From Cladosporium sp. IMV 00045 (Eukaryota > Ascomycota > Dothideomycetes > Cladosporiales > Cladosporiaceae): 23,601 nucleotides of DNA. The notes below the pieces were generated by a model that worked only from the letters and a program-made list of their open reading frames with translations, was not told the DNA's origin and did not search any database. Positions 1 to 8,968 of the stretch are shown in pieces (position 1 is the first letter of the stretch; each line of letters starts with the position of its first letter). Both the position numbers and the translations under genes were made by a program. Where the stretch lies: positions 1 through 23,601 of the forward strand of contig MSJI02000433.1 of NCBI GenBank assembly GCA_001931905.2. The letters run 5' to 3'.

Positions 1-1193
1 CCGTACTCTTTGCCGAGGTTGGCCATGCCGATTTCTTGCCCGGCGAGCAGGAAGGGAGTCCCGCTCAGTGTGAGCAGGTAGGTGGCGAGCATCTTGGCCG
101 CTGTGGATCGGTGCTCGGGAGCGTCTGAGGCGTACCTGCTGAGCGACCGGCCGCTGTCGTGGTTGTCGAGGTAGACGGAGTTCCAGCCGTTGACTTTCGG
201 CATCACTCTCTGCCACATGTTGGTGATGTTGCGGATCTTGCGAGGGTGGAAGTCGTCTCGACCATATTTGCCATCGAGACCAAAGTCCATGTCCACAATG
301 TCGCCCGTGAACACCATGTTCAGCTCATGTCGATCGTTCGCTACGTACTCGCTGACGGATTGCTCGTCTTTGGTGAATCCAAGCTCGCCCACCGTCATGG
401 CATCGTACTCGTCAAAGATGGCGCGCATCTCACGGATGTAATCGTGCATCTTCGGACCGGATGCGAAGAACTCGGCTCCGGATTGGTATGGTTCGTCGTC
501 GACCACTTTGCCGTCGGGGAGGTCTGGGTGCTTGGACATGAGGTTCATGCTGTCGATGCGGAATCCGTCAACGCCACGGTCCAGCCAGAACCTGATATCG
601 TCGTAAGACGCTTTACGCATGTCTTCATTCGACCAGTTCAGGTCGGGCTGAGATGGGAGGAACAGTGCAAGATAGTACTGCCCAGTGAGCTCGTCGAAGT
701 GCCAGGCGCTGCCCCCGAAAATGGATTTCCAATTGTTCGGTTCTTTCCTGTTGCCATTTGAATCGTACTTCGGATCACGCCAGAAATACCAGTCTCGCTT
801 CGCGTTGTCTTTCGAGCTTCGCGATTCTTTGAACCAATCGTGCTCATCACTAGTGTGGTTCACGACAAGATCCATCAGCAGCCGCATTTGGTTGCTGTGC
901 AACTGGTCGATGAGCGTCTGGACGTCCTCAACACTACCGTACGGCGCGTGTATTGAGCGGTAGTCGGAAATGTCGTAGCCCATGTCGTGTTGGGGGGATT
1001 TGAAAATGGGCGAGAGCCAGATCGTGTTGACTCCGAGGGATTTGATGTAGGGGATTTTGCTGATGATGCCGGGGACATCTCCCAGGCCATCGCCGTTGCT
1101 GTCTTTGAAACTGGCTGGGTAGATTTGGTAGACTATGGCTTCTTTCCACCATGCTTTCTCTGGGGCGACGGCCATTGTGGCGTGAGGAGACAT
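1..1193 (-). CDS. GH13 alpha-glucosidase (maltase/isomaltase type), C-terminus beyond the window
   Basis: Hydrolyses terminal alpha-glucosidic bonds of short sugars (maltose, isomaltose, possibly sucrose), probably in the cytosol because there is no signal peptide. The frame is open without introns from the ATG at 1193 to the left edge, giving 397 residues where family members have about 570-600, so the C-terminal barrel end and beta domain are missing. The N-terminus WWKEAIVYQIYPASF is the family opening. All four GH13 regions are visible: MDLVVNH, GFRIDSMN with nucleophile Asp214, TVGE with acid/base Glu270, and LDNHDSGRS with Asp346. A second in-frame Met lies at codon 7; I chose the first. 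The residue after the nucleophile is Ser, where yeast maltase has Thr and isomaltase Val, so linkage preference cannot be read off. It belongs with the permease, GH32 and regulator genes to the right. The family is certain; the substrate is not. Confidence 0.96.
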   Translation of the reverse strand, partial: MSPHATMAVAPEKAWWKEAIVYQIYPASFKDSNGDGLGDVPGIISKIPYIKSLGVNTIWLSPIFKSPQHDMGYDISDYRSIHAPYGSVEDVQTLIDQLHSNQMRLLMDLVVNHTSDEHDWFKESRSSKDNAKRDWYFWRDPKYDSNGNRKEPNNWKSIFGGSAWHFDELTGQYYLALFLPSQPDLNWSNEDMRKASYDDIRFWLDRGVDGFRIDSMNLMSKHPDLPDGKVVDDEPYQSGAEFFASGPKMHDYIREMRAIFDEYDAMTVGELGFTKDEQSVSEYVANDRHELNMVFTGDIVDMDFGLDGKYGRDDFHPRKIRNITNMWQRVMPKVNGWNSVYLDNHDSGRSLSRYASDAPEHRSTAAKMLATYLLTLSGTPFLLAGQEIGMANLGKEY

Positions 1194-1645
1194 GGAAGAT
1201 GAAGATGACTGTATGGGAAAGCAAGAAGCGAATGAAAAGGCTCAGAAATGCAGAGTGCTGAGGGTACGTGGGATTTGAGGATGCCAAAGACCTCTACTCA
1301 CACTCGTCCAAGAGCATCTTGATATACACTCTCGACATGTCGTAGCTGAGACCTACGGCCATATCTTCGGCGATGCTCTCGCTCACACATGGGAGAACAA
1401 CCCCACCATCTTTGCCCCAGGGAGTTAGAACCCCGCGGTACGCAGGTGACTCTTGGGGATGGAGATGGTTTGTGGGCGCGCGGAGATTGACTTTCGGTGA
1501 TATTTTGGAGAAGGGGATACACTCCCTTTTGGGCCAGATACACCGAAAAAGTATCGGGATCGCCCAATGCACGAGACTTTCGCCCCGCGCGATTTTGCAC
1601 GCGGGGCTCTCCATGGAGAAAATACCTAACGAACTCGGACCCGGG
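1194..1645 (-). promoter_or_regulatory. Putative alpha-glucosidase upstream region with clustered CreA-like sites
   Basis: No convincing gene lies here; it is the 5' flank of the alpha-glucosidase. Matches to the CreA/Mig1 core SYGGRG, all on the minus strand except the last, occur at 1401-1406, 1415-1420, 1431-1436, 1583-1588 and 1601-1606. The last two form an inverted pair within a perfect 8-bp inverted repeat (1582-1589 and 1600-1607, 10-nt loop). A CGG-N9-CGG direct repeat lies at 1356-1370. About one SYGGRG match per 256 bp is expected by chance on both strands, so five in about 205 bp is a local excess. Glucose repression is inferred from these motifs only. Confidence 0.5.
1582..1607. 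repeat. Inverted repeat, 8-bp perfect arms
   Basis: The arms GCCCCGCG (1582-1589) and CGCGGGGC (1600-1607) are exact reverse complements around a 10-nt AT-containing centre. Each arm contains one CreA-like GCGGGG core. It may be a double repressor site or a small hairpin; the sequence does not decide between them. Confidence 0.6.
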
Positions 1646-1970
1646 ACATTGTCAGGGTTGCTCTGTTTTGGTGTAACTCTTGAGACCTCTGGAAACGTGA
1701 AGAGTCTCTTACAGCCTTCAATGAATGCTGTCGGTGATTTCAGTATTGTGAGAGCTGCTTTGTTTCGCTGTAACTCTCGAGACCTCTGCAAGGGTTGGAG
1801 AGTCTCTCGTGCAGCTTTAAATGAATGCTGTCGGTGACTTCAACATTGTCTAGTTAGCGCTGCACGTCTGAACATCGTGAGGGTTGCTCTGTATCGCTGT
1901 GACTCTTCAGGCCTCTGGGAACGTGAAAAGTCCCGGAAAGCCTTCAGTGAAGGCTGTCAGAGACTTCAAC
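1646..1970. repeat. Degenerate tandem repeat, ~98-bp unit, three copies plus a fragment
   Basis: Copies start at 1646, 1743 and 1872 (97, 100 and about 99 bp). A 29-bp truncated copy start at 1843-1871 lies between the second and third. Shared landmarks in order are GTTGCTCTGT or a close variant, a ...CTGTAACTCT-like block, ACCTCTG, AGTCTC and TGAATGCTGTCGGTGA. Copies 1 and 3 align without gaps at roughly 80% identity by eye, with slightly more transitions than transversions. Short reading frames crossing it look like chance. It is not related to any gene in the window. Confidence 0.8.
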
Positions 1971-2431
1971 TCATGGGAAAATCACATTGGATTCTGGAAA
2001 CGTTCAGCATCATCATGGCATCGCATTTGGAGACGTCGGGTTCCCTCCTGTAAGAAACAATTGATAAATTGGCATTGAAATTGACTTGTGATCTCTCATA
2101 CATTTATTACTTGGGTACTGACAGACAGACTCCTGGTTTCCATGGCATGCTTGATCGTGACACGTCGATGGCCATCTTTAGGACTTGAGACATTAAAACA
2201 TGTCAAGGCCAGTGTTCACCCAACATGAGTATGTGTTGAGCCAATGCGGCTCTCTGCTCGTGGTCAATGAGGAACGATCTCATCTTGCTTATGCTTTGGG
2301 GGGAAACGGATGGGAGAAGGTTTCATGTCAAAATTGTTGATTAACCAGATACGATGTATCGAATCTATTCGCTATCCCAGATCCGTCCCTGACAACGCCT
2401 TCAACCATTTCCATTGATCCAATCGATCCGA
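1971..2431. other. Intergenic, nothing recognised
   Basis: This stretch lies between the repeat array and the stop codon of the permease. It will contain the permease 3' untranslated region. I see no coding potential, tRNA or repeat in it. Confidence 0.6.
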
Positions 2432-4105
2432 TCAAACCTTCCTAGAGAAACGGCTGAGGAATCCACCCTTGTTCTCGTTCTCGATCACCTGACCATCGAC
2501 GACAGCATAGTTCTTGAATTGGCGAGGAGGAATGCCAGCAGCATAGAGAACCTCGATGTCAGCGTAAGACCTGTTCTTTGTCTCGGGTTGGAAGAACCAA
2601 AGAGCTGTGATAATGAACAGCTCTGCACCAACGAACAAAAACATGATTTTGCCACCCCAATTGAGCTGGTCGGGGTTGATGAAGTAAGGGAAGACAGACG
2701 ACAGCATCAGAGCAGTCAGCTGCTGGCAGATGAGCGTAAATGAGATCGTCTTGGGTCTCGTAGCTTGCGAAGCGGTTTCCTGCGCTACTGCCCATCCGTA
2801 ACATCCGATGGTTCCGGTGTACAGCATCGACCAAGTGATCATAAAAGCGAGCAGGGCAGTGTTGGCAGCGATGTTGTCGGTGCCCGCCATCGATGTTCCA
2901 GCAATAATGACAGACCAGAACATCAGAATTGTGCCGCCGCCAATCACACCCTTTCGTCGAGGGACAACGTCTGCTAGTAGCACTGCAACGAAATTGGCCA
3001 GAAGTTGAAGGGTCGACGATACCGCGGTGAGGGCAAACGGGTCCTTTTGTCCAATAAGTTCAAAGTAGTACGTTTGATATGTGTTAGCGAAATAACCACC
3101 GCTAAAGTTCTGGCTTTGTAGTCCTAGTACCGAAACAAAGGTCCTGGTTCGGTTTTCCTTTGAGAAGATGGCGCTCCAGCTGGTCTGACTTTTTCCGTTC
3201 TCCTCGGCCTCGGCTTGCTTCAATTCGGTAGTGATGATGTTGATGCGCTCATCGACGTCAGTGTTAGCACCGAAGAGCTTGATGATAGCCTTGCGTGTGT
3301 CGGCCTCACGTCCTTTTTTCATGTACCAGACCGGGGATTCCGGGAAGAAAGGCAGGCCAGCGAGGAAGATGGTAGGCATGGCAAATGTCATGCAGAACGC
3401 CAATCTGAAGGACCATTCGCCGTGGATCTTGGAAGCTCCAAAGCCAGTCATGGAAGAGGCGAAGAATCCGAAGACGATGATGATGTTGGTCAACGAAGAC
3501 GCAGTGCTGCGGAGGTTGGCCGGTGCGTTCTCCGTCACGTATAACGGAGGCGTGGCGGTAGAGAGACCAACGGACAGGCCTAAGAGAAGCTTGCTGACGA
3601 AGAGAACCGGGAGGTTGGGTGCGAAGACCAGAGCAAAGGATGAAGCGAGGGACAAGGCCACGGCAGTGTAGAGCAGAGGCTTGCGTCCAGTGACATCGGC
3701 GAACTGGCCAGCTGCGTAGCCGCCAAAGACCTGTCCAATGGTCGAAGCAGCGTTCCAGAGTGATTGCCAAAGAGCGGGAATGACCCATTGGCTGCCATCG
3801 GCGTAGTAGTTGCCATAGTATTCTCTGAATTCAGGGAAGGCAATGGCGACACCAGAGAGACCGGCATCGTAGCCCCAGCTGAAGACCAAGAGCATAACGT
3901 AGAGTGTCCACCAGACGAAGCGCTTGTCCGCCTTGATGGCTGCTCCAAGTTTGGCATATTGCTCTTTGGCGGTTAGGTTGGTGACTTGGCGAACCTCCTC
4001 TCTGGTCTTGGAGTCCATCGAGGTGGTCTCGAGATGGACGATGTCATGTTTGTCGACCGAGGACATCTCGACCTCGAAGGACTGCTTGTTGTTATTGGAA
4101 GTCAT
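2432..4105 (-). CDS. MFS sugar porter, alpha-glucoside (maltose/sucrose) permease type
   Basis: Plasma-membrane proton-coupled importer, single exon, 557 residues, as expected for fungal maltose permeases. A hydrophilic N-terminal tail of about 62 residues precedes the first membrane span (FVWWTLYVMLLVFSWGYDAG). Sugar-porter signatures are present: ADVTGRK (136-142), PESPVWYMKKGR (from 255) and PETKNRSYADIE near the C-terminus. The segment NTYQTYYFELIG (341-352) and the tail GIPPRQFKNYAVVDG resemble the equivalent parts of MAL/AGT-type alpha-glucoside permeases rather than hexose carriers. The ATG at 4105 sits in a good context and there is no earlier in-frame Met. It is divergent from the GH32 gene across 621 bp and is followed in the same direction by the alpha-glucosidase. 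Sucrose, maltose, turanose or trehalose are all possible substrates. The family is firm; the sugar is inferred from its neighbours. Confidence 0.95.
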   Translation of the reverse strand: MTSNNNKQSFEVEMSSVDKHDIVHLETTSMDSKTREEVRQVTNLTAKEQYAKLGAAIKADKRFVWWTLYVMLLVFSWGYDAGLSGVAIAFPEFREYYGNYYADGSQWVIPALWQSLWNAASTIGQVFGGYAAGQFADVTGRKPLLYTAVALSLASSFALVFAPNLPVLFVSKLLLGLSVGLSTATPPLYVTENAPANLRSTASSLTNIIIVFGFFASSMTGFGASKIHGEWSFRLAFCMTFAMPTIFLAGLPFFPESPVWYMKKGREADTRKAIIKLFGANTDVDERINIITTELKQAEAEENGKSQTSWSAIFSKENRTRTFVSVLGLQSQNFSGGYFANTYQTYYFELIGQKDPFALTAVSSTLQLLANFVAVLLADVVPRRKGVIGGGTILMFWSVIIAGTSMAGTDNIAANTALLAFMITWSMLYTGTIGCYGWAVAQETASQATRPKTISFTLICQQLTALMLSSVFPYFINPDQLNWGGKIMFLFVGAELFIITALWFFQPETKNRSYADIEVLYAAGIPPRQFKNYAVVDGQVIENENKGGFLSRFSRKV

Positions 4106-4726
4106 GGCGATGAGCGCGAAGCTTCAAAGGCAGAAGAGTAGTCCGTGGTATGGACCGAAGGTGTTGATGCTGGAGTCGAATGCCTTTGATTGATTTGGTG
4201 TTGTGGAGATGAAACCACATGGCGGCGGAGACCTGAAGATATATCGCATCGCATCGTGTCTTCAGACAAGGTCTCTCCTCTCCGGAGTGCGATGTGGTGG
4301 TTTGCGATGCCGCGTGCGACTGCGATACTTTGTCGGCATATCAGCTGGAAACAGAAGGTATCCCCATTCATAGATGTACCGTGAACTCAAAGATTGCAGA
4401 GCCTATCAGGTTGGCTTTCAGAATGGCAATCTAACGCCAAAGCCGTTAGGCCCAGATTGACGATTTCATGACCCCACGGGAACCCCATGGGCATAGATGG
4501 GCCGATTCGGACAATCTTGAACGCTAGCAATGCATCGGTGTTACTATGGACTCTTTCGAGCGGCGCGACTAGACTCGGTCAGATTACGGTCACGGCACTA
4601 ATGACCGAGATATAGAAAAGACATGTCTGTCAAGTTCTGGATTACAAGCCATTAGCCATCCAACACACATACCAGACTTGCTCGTACCTACACTCGTTTC
4701 CTCCGCGGACAGCGCCAGCCATCAAC
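4106..4726. promoter_or_regulatory. Divergent promoter of permease and GH32 genes
   Basis: A 621-bp bidirectional intergenic region. On the GH32 side a TATA-like TATAGAAAA lies at 4611-4619, about 108 bp before the ATG. A CGG-N8-CGG direct repeat (4576-4589) is just upstream of it; this is the spacing of the AmyR site CGGN8(C/A)GG. On the permease side a GATATATC lies at 4238-4245, and a CCG-N9-CCG (CGG-N9-CGG on the minus strand) lies at 4143-4157, close to the start codon. CreA-like SYGGRG cores occur at 4225-4230, 4280-4287 (two overlapping, CTCCGGAG) and 4472-4477. Co-regulation by the nearby zinc-cluster protein and by glucose is an inference from these motifs. Confidence 0.55.
4576..4589 (+). 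promoter_or_regulatory. CGG-N8-CGG, candidate AmyR-type binding site
   Basis: CGG at 4576-4578 and CGG at 4587-4589 flank 8 bp, 22-35 bp upstream of the TATA-like element of the GH32 gene. AmyR binds CGGN8(C/A)GG. A match is expected about once per kb by chance, so position and neighbours carry most of the weight. Confidence 0.4.
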
Positions 4727-6768
4727 ATGAGTGAATCCAGCTCGAGGGACATGTCCCGAAGCCCCAGCAACTCATCGCAATCGACAGACATCACACAGCC
4801 TTCTTCGTCTGTAGAGATTGAGGCAAAATCCTCTGCGAAGTCAGCCTTCAACCGTTGGCGACCCTCTTACCACTTCCAAGCTCCTTCAGGATGGATGAAT
4901 GTAAGCGCTGATAAGAGCGAGATAGTTCCCAAACATGTACTGACAGCACCAGGATCCATGTGCACCACACTTCGACCCAAAGACTGGTCTCTATCACATC
5001 TCATACCAGTCTAGCTTAGATCCTAACAACGCGGACTGGGGCGATATTGCGTGGCGTTCGGCCACGTCCTCAGACTTGGTCTCCTGGAATCTTCAGCATG
5101 ATCCCACTCTTGCCCCAGATACACCATACGATGGCAAGGGTGTCTTCACAGGCTGCAAAGTGCCCAGCCGCGACAAAGCTCTGACATACATTTACACCTC
5201 CATCGGTTCTCTCCCCATCCACCACACCCTTCCCCATGTTAAGGGAAGCGAATCCTTGAGCATGGCAAAATCCTTTGATGACGGAAAGATGTGGCACAAG
5301 TACGCTGGCAACCCTATCCTTCCAAGCGAGCCAGAAGATCTCGATGTGACCGGATGGCGAGACCCCTTTGTCAGTGCCTGGCCATCGATGGCTGCCGCCC
5401 TTGGCCTCGAAGCCAACAACACTCTCTTTGGTATCATCTCCGGTGGCATTCGCGATGTGACCCCCACCACATTTCTTTACGCCATCGACGCGAACGATGT
5501 GTCCAAGTGGAGATATGTTGGTCCACTTGTCAACTTCGGTCTCAACCTGCGCCCTTCCAGGTGGTCCGGCGATTTGGGGAAGAACTGGGAGGTCACCAAC
5601 TTCTTGAGTCTAACAGACATCTCAAATCCGTCGGTCACCCGCGACTTTCTCGTCATGGGTACCGAGGGTTGTTTGCCTGCGGATGCGAATGTTGACAACA
5701 CTCCCCAAGAGCCAGCGGGCCCAACCAGACCAATCCGAGGACAACTTTGGATGTCAGGATCTCTTCGATCAAACCCCGCACCCAAATCCTCAGCGAAAAG
5801 CCCAGTACTGATGCAGTACGGCTTCGGAGGTCATCTCGACCACGGATGCTTGTACGCTGCAAACTCCTTCTTCGACCCCAAGACATCCAAGCACATTGTT
5901 TGGGGCTGGATCACCGAAGAAGACTTGTGCGACGACCTTCGCCACAAGCAAGGCTGGAGTGGATCACTCTCACTGCCCCGCGAGATCCACCTGCAAACGA
6001 TCGAGAATGTCGTGCACGCCTGGAAGTCTGATCTCCAAGACATCACTTCCATAGAATGCGAGAAGGACTCACGTGGCACATCCACCGTGAGAACACTTGC
6101 AAGCGAACCTGTTCAATCAGTCGTCGAGGCGCTCCGCCAGAAAGCTACCATTCGACGAGCGAGGATAAGCAGACCACTCCTGCAGCGAAACTGCTACGAT
6201 CTGGCCTTCACATCGAACGACGTACGCAGCACCGCTTGGGAGCTAGACTGCTCCTTCCGCGTGTCGAAACGCTGCGAAGACATAGGGATCCAAATCGTAC
6301 ACTCTAGAGGTAAGACTTCCCATCACGCAGAAGAAGATGCCAGACCCAAAGTCAGCCCACTAACCGTCAAATTCAGATTTCAACCAAACCACAACCCTCT
6401 CATTCGCACCCTCCACCGAAACATTCACCATCACGCGCCCCTCCTTCGCCGTCAAAAACAGCAGCAGCCTAATCAACAGCGCCCCAGAAGTCGCGCCTCA
6501 CACGCTCTTCACAACCTTCGACCGCTCAACGGGTCGCGAAGAGACTGAAGCGCTGCACATCCGCGCCTGGCGCGACAACTCCGTGGTAGAAATTTTCGTC
6601 AATGGACGCACGGCGATTTCCACGAGGCTGTACGCTGGCGAGGAAACTGTTGGGATCAGATTCTTCGCTGATGAGAGAGATGCTTCTGCTGAAGACTTCC
6701 ATGCTGGCAAGGCGCCTGGGTCGTCGGAATTGATTTTTGCTACGCTTTGGGATGGGATTGGAATTTGA
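4727..6768 (+). CDS. GH32 beta-fructofuranosidase (invertase-like), intracellular
   Basis: Predicted to split sucrose or short fructans. Exons 4727-4900, 4953-6309 and 6377-6768, with introns 4901-4952 (GTAAGC..CAG) and 6310-6376 (GTAAGA..CAG, branch point CACTAAC), give 640 residues. The first intron falls inside the catalytic motif: WMN ends exon 1 and DP opens exon 2, so the nucleophile is Asp59. The transition-state motif WRDPF has Asp195, and the acid/base lies in GTEGC (Glu296). The C-terminal beta-sandwich is intact (NSVVEIFVNGRTAIS). A Ser-rich 45-residue N-terminus replaces a signal peptide, so a cytosolic enzyme like the intracellular invertases of filamentous fungi is likely. The usual WMNDPNG reads WMNDPCA. 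The ATG context (ATCAACATG) is good. Inulinase or fructosyltransferase activity cannot be excluded. Confidence 0.94.
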
Positions 6769-6973
6769 TCTTGGATTTTTTTCTTTTCGCGGATTCTTGT
6801 TTGGCATTTTCATGACATTATGAATAGATAGATGTGATAGATGGGGAAATTCCCACGGCATAGCGTAGTCTTCCCATGAGGAAAATGGTACATGCATCGA
6901 GATATCAGAGAAACTCGAACCAGTGGTATAACCATCTCAATGGCATTCTGCATTTTCTCAAGTATATGCACGC

Positions 6974-8968
6974 TCATGGAGGGTAGTACCCGGGTATTGC
7001 CCCTAATGCTATTGCAAATTTAGAGACGTACTCATGATCGCCTCCTCGGAAATTGCGAACAAGGTCATCCATACGTTGCAAGAGTTCTCTCACCGTCAAG
7101 CAGTCCTTTGATGGCTTGTCGGTCAAAGCGTCTGTGCCAGGCAGACTTGAATCCAGCGTTAATAGTACGGAAGAATTCATAGCCGTGACCAGGCCCATGC
7201 CGATATCGTAAACTTTCTCGATCAAACCCACTCCATGAACTTCCATAGAGGGCAGACTGAGGTTGTTGCACACGGACAAGAGCGTGCTAGCGAGATGATA
7301 TGCATAGTCAAATCGTAGCTCAGCGTGATCTGATGAATCGCGCAGCAAGCCGTGCGACATGCAGAGATTCCAGAGCCGGTTGAGCAGCCAAAACTGCGTC
7401 ACTGAGATATCCGCCCGTTGGCTCTCCAGAAGTTGGTCCAAAGGCAGGAGCGAGGCGGAAGGTTCGAACGAGATGCTGCCGTTGAGACAGCCTTCTCGAG
7501 CGCGGCGTTGTGCGCGAAACATCTGGATGGCTCGTCTTCGGTCGAAAGTCTCGCAGCAGCCGTCACTATACTTGCAGTAGCCTGTCCAGCATTCGACCAC
7601 GCTCTCGTCGATGGCGTCGAAAGTTTCCATCAAATACAGTAGACCTATCATGCCGACGCTGTCCACTTGATCTTGAGCCCTAGATGGGGAGCCTGATGCT
7701 CCAAAGGCTCGCATGAAACAAGCATTGACGGCTGGGCTTCCTCGGAAGCCGATCGAGTGATGTTTTTGTAGCGCGTATGCTCTATGCGTATGGTTAGTGA
7801 ATACAAAGAATCTATCGAATCGAACGAGAACTCACCTTTCAGTGACCGAGAGGACTAGGTAAGTCCGCAGCCATTGTTCTCTCGTCTCAGGGTCCAGCAT
7901 GTCGTAAGCTTGTGGGAGATGCATTGAAAGCGAGTTCGCAAGATCAACAGCCTCTCTCAGACGATGATGCGCTGCCTTGTGCAAGCCGTTACCGAAGAGA
8001 CAAGCAAAGATAAAAAAGCTTGCCAGAACCATGTGGACCGATGGATTTTCGCCGAAATCGACGGTCATTCTCATCTTGACTGATTCCTCGAGCAGCATTC
8101 TAGCCTGAACAGAGCGCGAAGGTGTCGAGGCAACTTCATGGATCTGTACAGGCTGGGTCATGGCAAATGCACATAAAGCCAGCAGCATTGCGCCGAACTG
8201 CGGGTCGTGGTGATGCGTCCGTAAAAGCATATCCTGGTAAATCATGGTTCGATTGAGCATGGGCACGGTAGGATGCAGCCGCTTGAAGTATACGTCAATC
8301 CATGGGAGGAGAGCCTCTTGACTGATGCTTTTGGGCCAGAATTCTACTGATTCTACTATTGGTGGTAAGTCTGATATTGTGGCAAACAGGTTGAATGAGT
8401 CGTCCGGCGGAGAGTCAATGGGTAGACTTGGTAATAAAAATTCTGGGACCTCCATGTCATGTGACATTGCAGATGCTGCTCCCGGCTGCGGCAGACTTCT
8501 TTGCACATTGGTGATGCCATTGAGAGCGTGCTGTGTTTCCGTCAACGGTTGAGCCGAGTCACCTGTCGATGGCCAGTATCCAAGAGATGGTGAAGGTTGT
8601 GAGTCGGTGATGCTGAGGCCGCCTGGAGAGTCAGTGCTGACTTGATGCAGCGCAGATCCGTCTTGCGATGAGCTTGGTGCTGTTGTCGGGTTCGCCACAG
8701 GCACGGCATCTCGAAAATCCAGGATGCTCTCTTTTGCGCCCATTTTTGACTGGTCGCGTCGGAGTCTTGAGATCCGTCCAGGTACAGGCCCACGCTTTTT
8801 TCTCGCCTCGTTGAAAGTACATTTCGCGTTACGTCCAGTGCAGGTCTTGCACGGATTGCCCATGTCGCACCGGACTTTCCGGAATTTGCACTGGTCGCAT
8901 GCCCGGTCAGACACCGACTTCTGTCGGCCATGTGGCACGCCTGCAGCGGCATCGAGTGTGATGAACAT
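6974..8968 (-). CDS. Zn(II)2Cys6 transcription factor, AmyR/MAL-activator-like
   Basis: Nuclear regulator, 646 residues, in exons 8968-7836 and 7781-6974, with a 54-nt intron 7782-7835 (GTGAGT, branch CACTAAC, TAG). The binuclear zinc cluster uses Cys24, 27, 34, 40, 43 and 50 (ACDQCKFRKVRCD). It is followed by KKRGPVPGR, resembling the KKRGP stretch behind the cluster in AmyR and yeast MAL activators. A Ser/Pro/Gln-rich linker (about 75-190) leads to a fungal middle homology region starting near 210, which includes the ERAYALQ segment that the intron splits. It converges on the GH32 gene with 205 bp between stops. Position beside a permease and two glycosidases suggests that it controls them; no target is proven. 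A CGG-N11-CCG element lies about 90 bp upstream. Confidence 0.92.

Noticed and set aside
159..761. 200-codon plus-strand open frame
   Set aside because: It is the antisense shadow of the GH13 gene, whose minus-strand translation contains all four conserved regions.
1294..1791. 165-codon minus-strand frame, and plus-strand frame 1373-1837
   Set aside because: They run across the promoter and into the tandem repeat with no recognisable domain; likely chance frames in GC-rich DNA.
4623..4655. 10-codon upstream ORF before the GH32 gene
   Set aside because: It begins only 4 bp after the TATA-like element, so transcription probably starts downstream of it.
5076..6548. GH32 read as one 490-residue ORF ending at 6548
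   Set aside because: The frame loses GH32 similarity after 6309. A GTAAGA..CAG intron restores the C-terminal beta-sandwich to the stop at 6766-6768.
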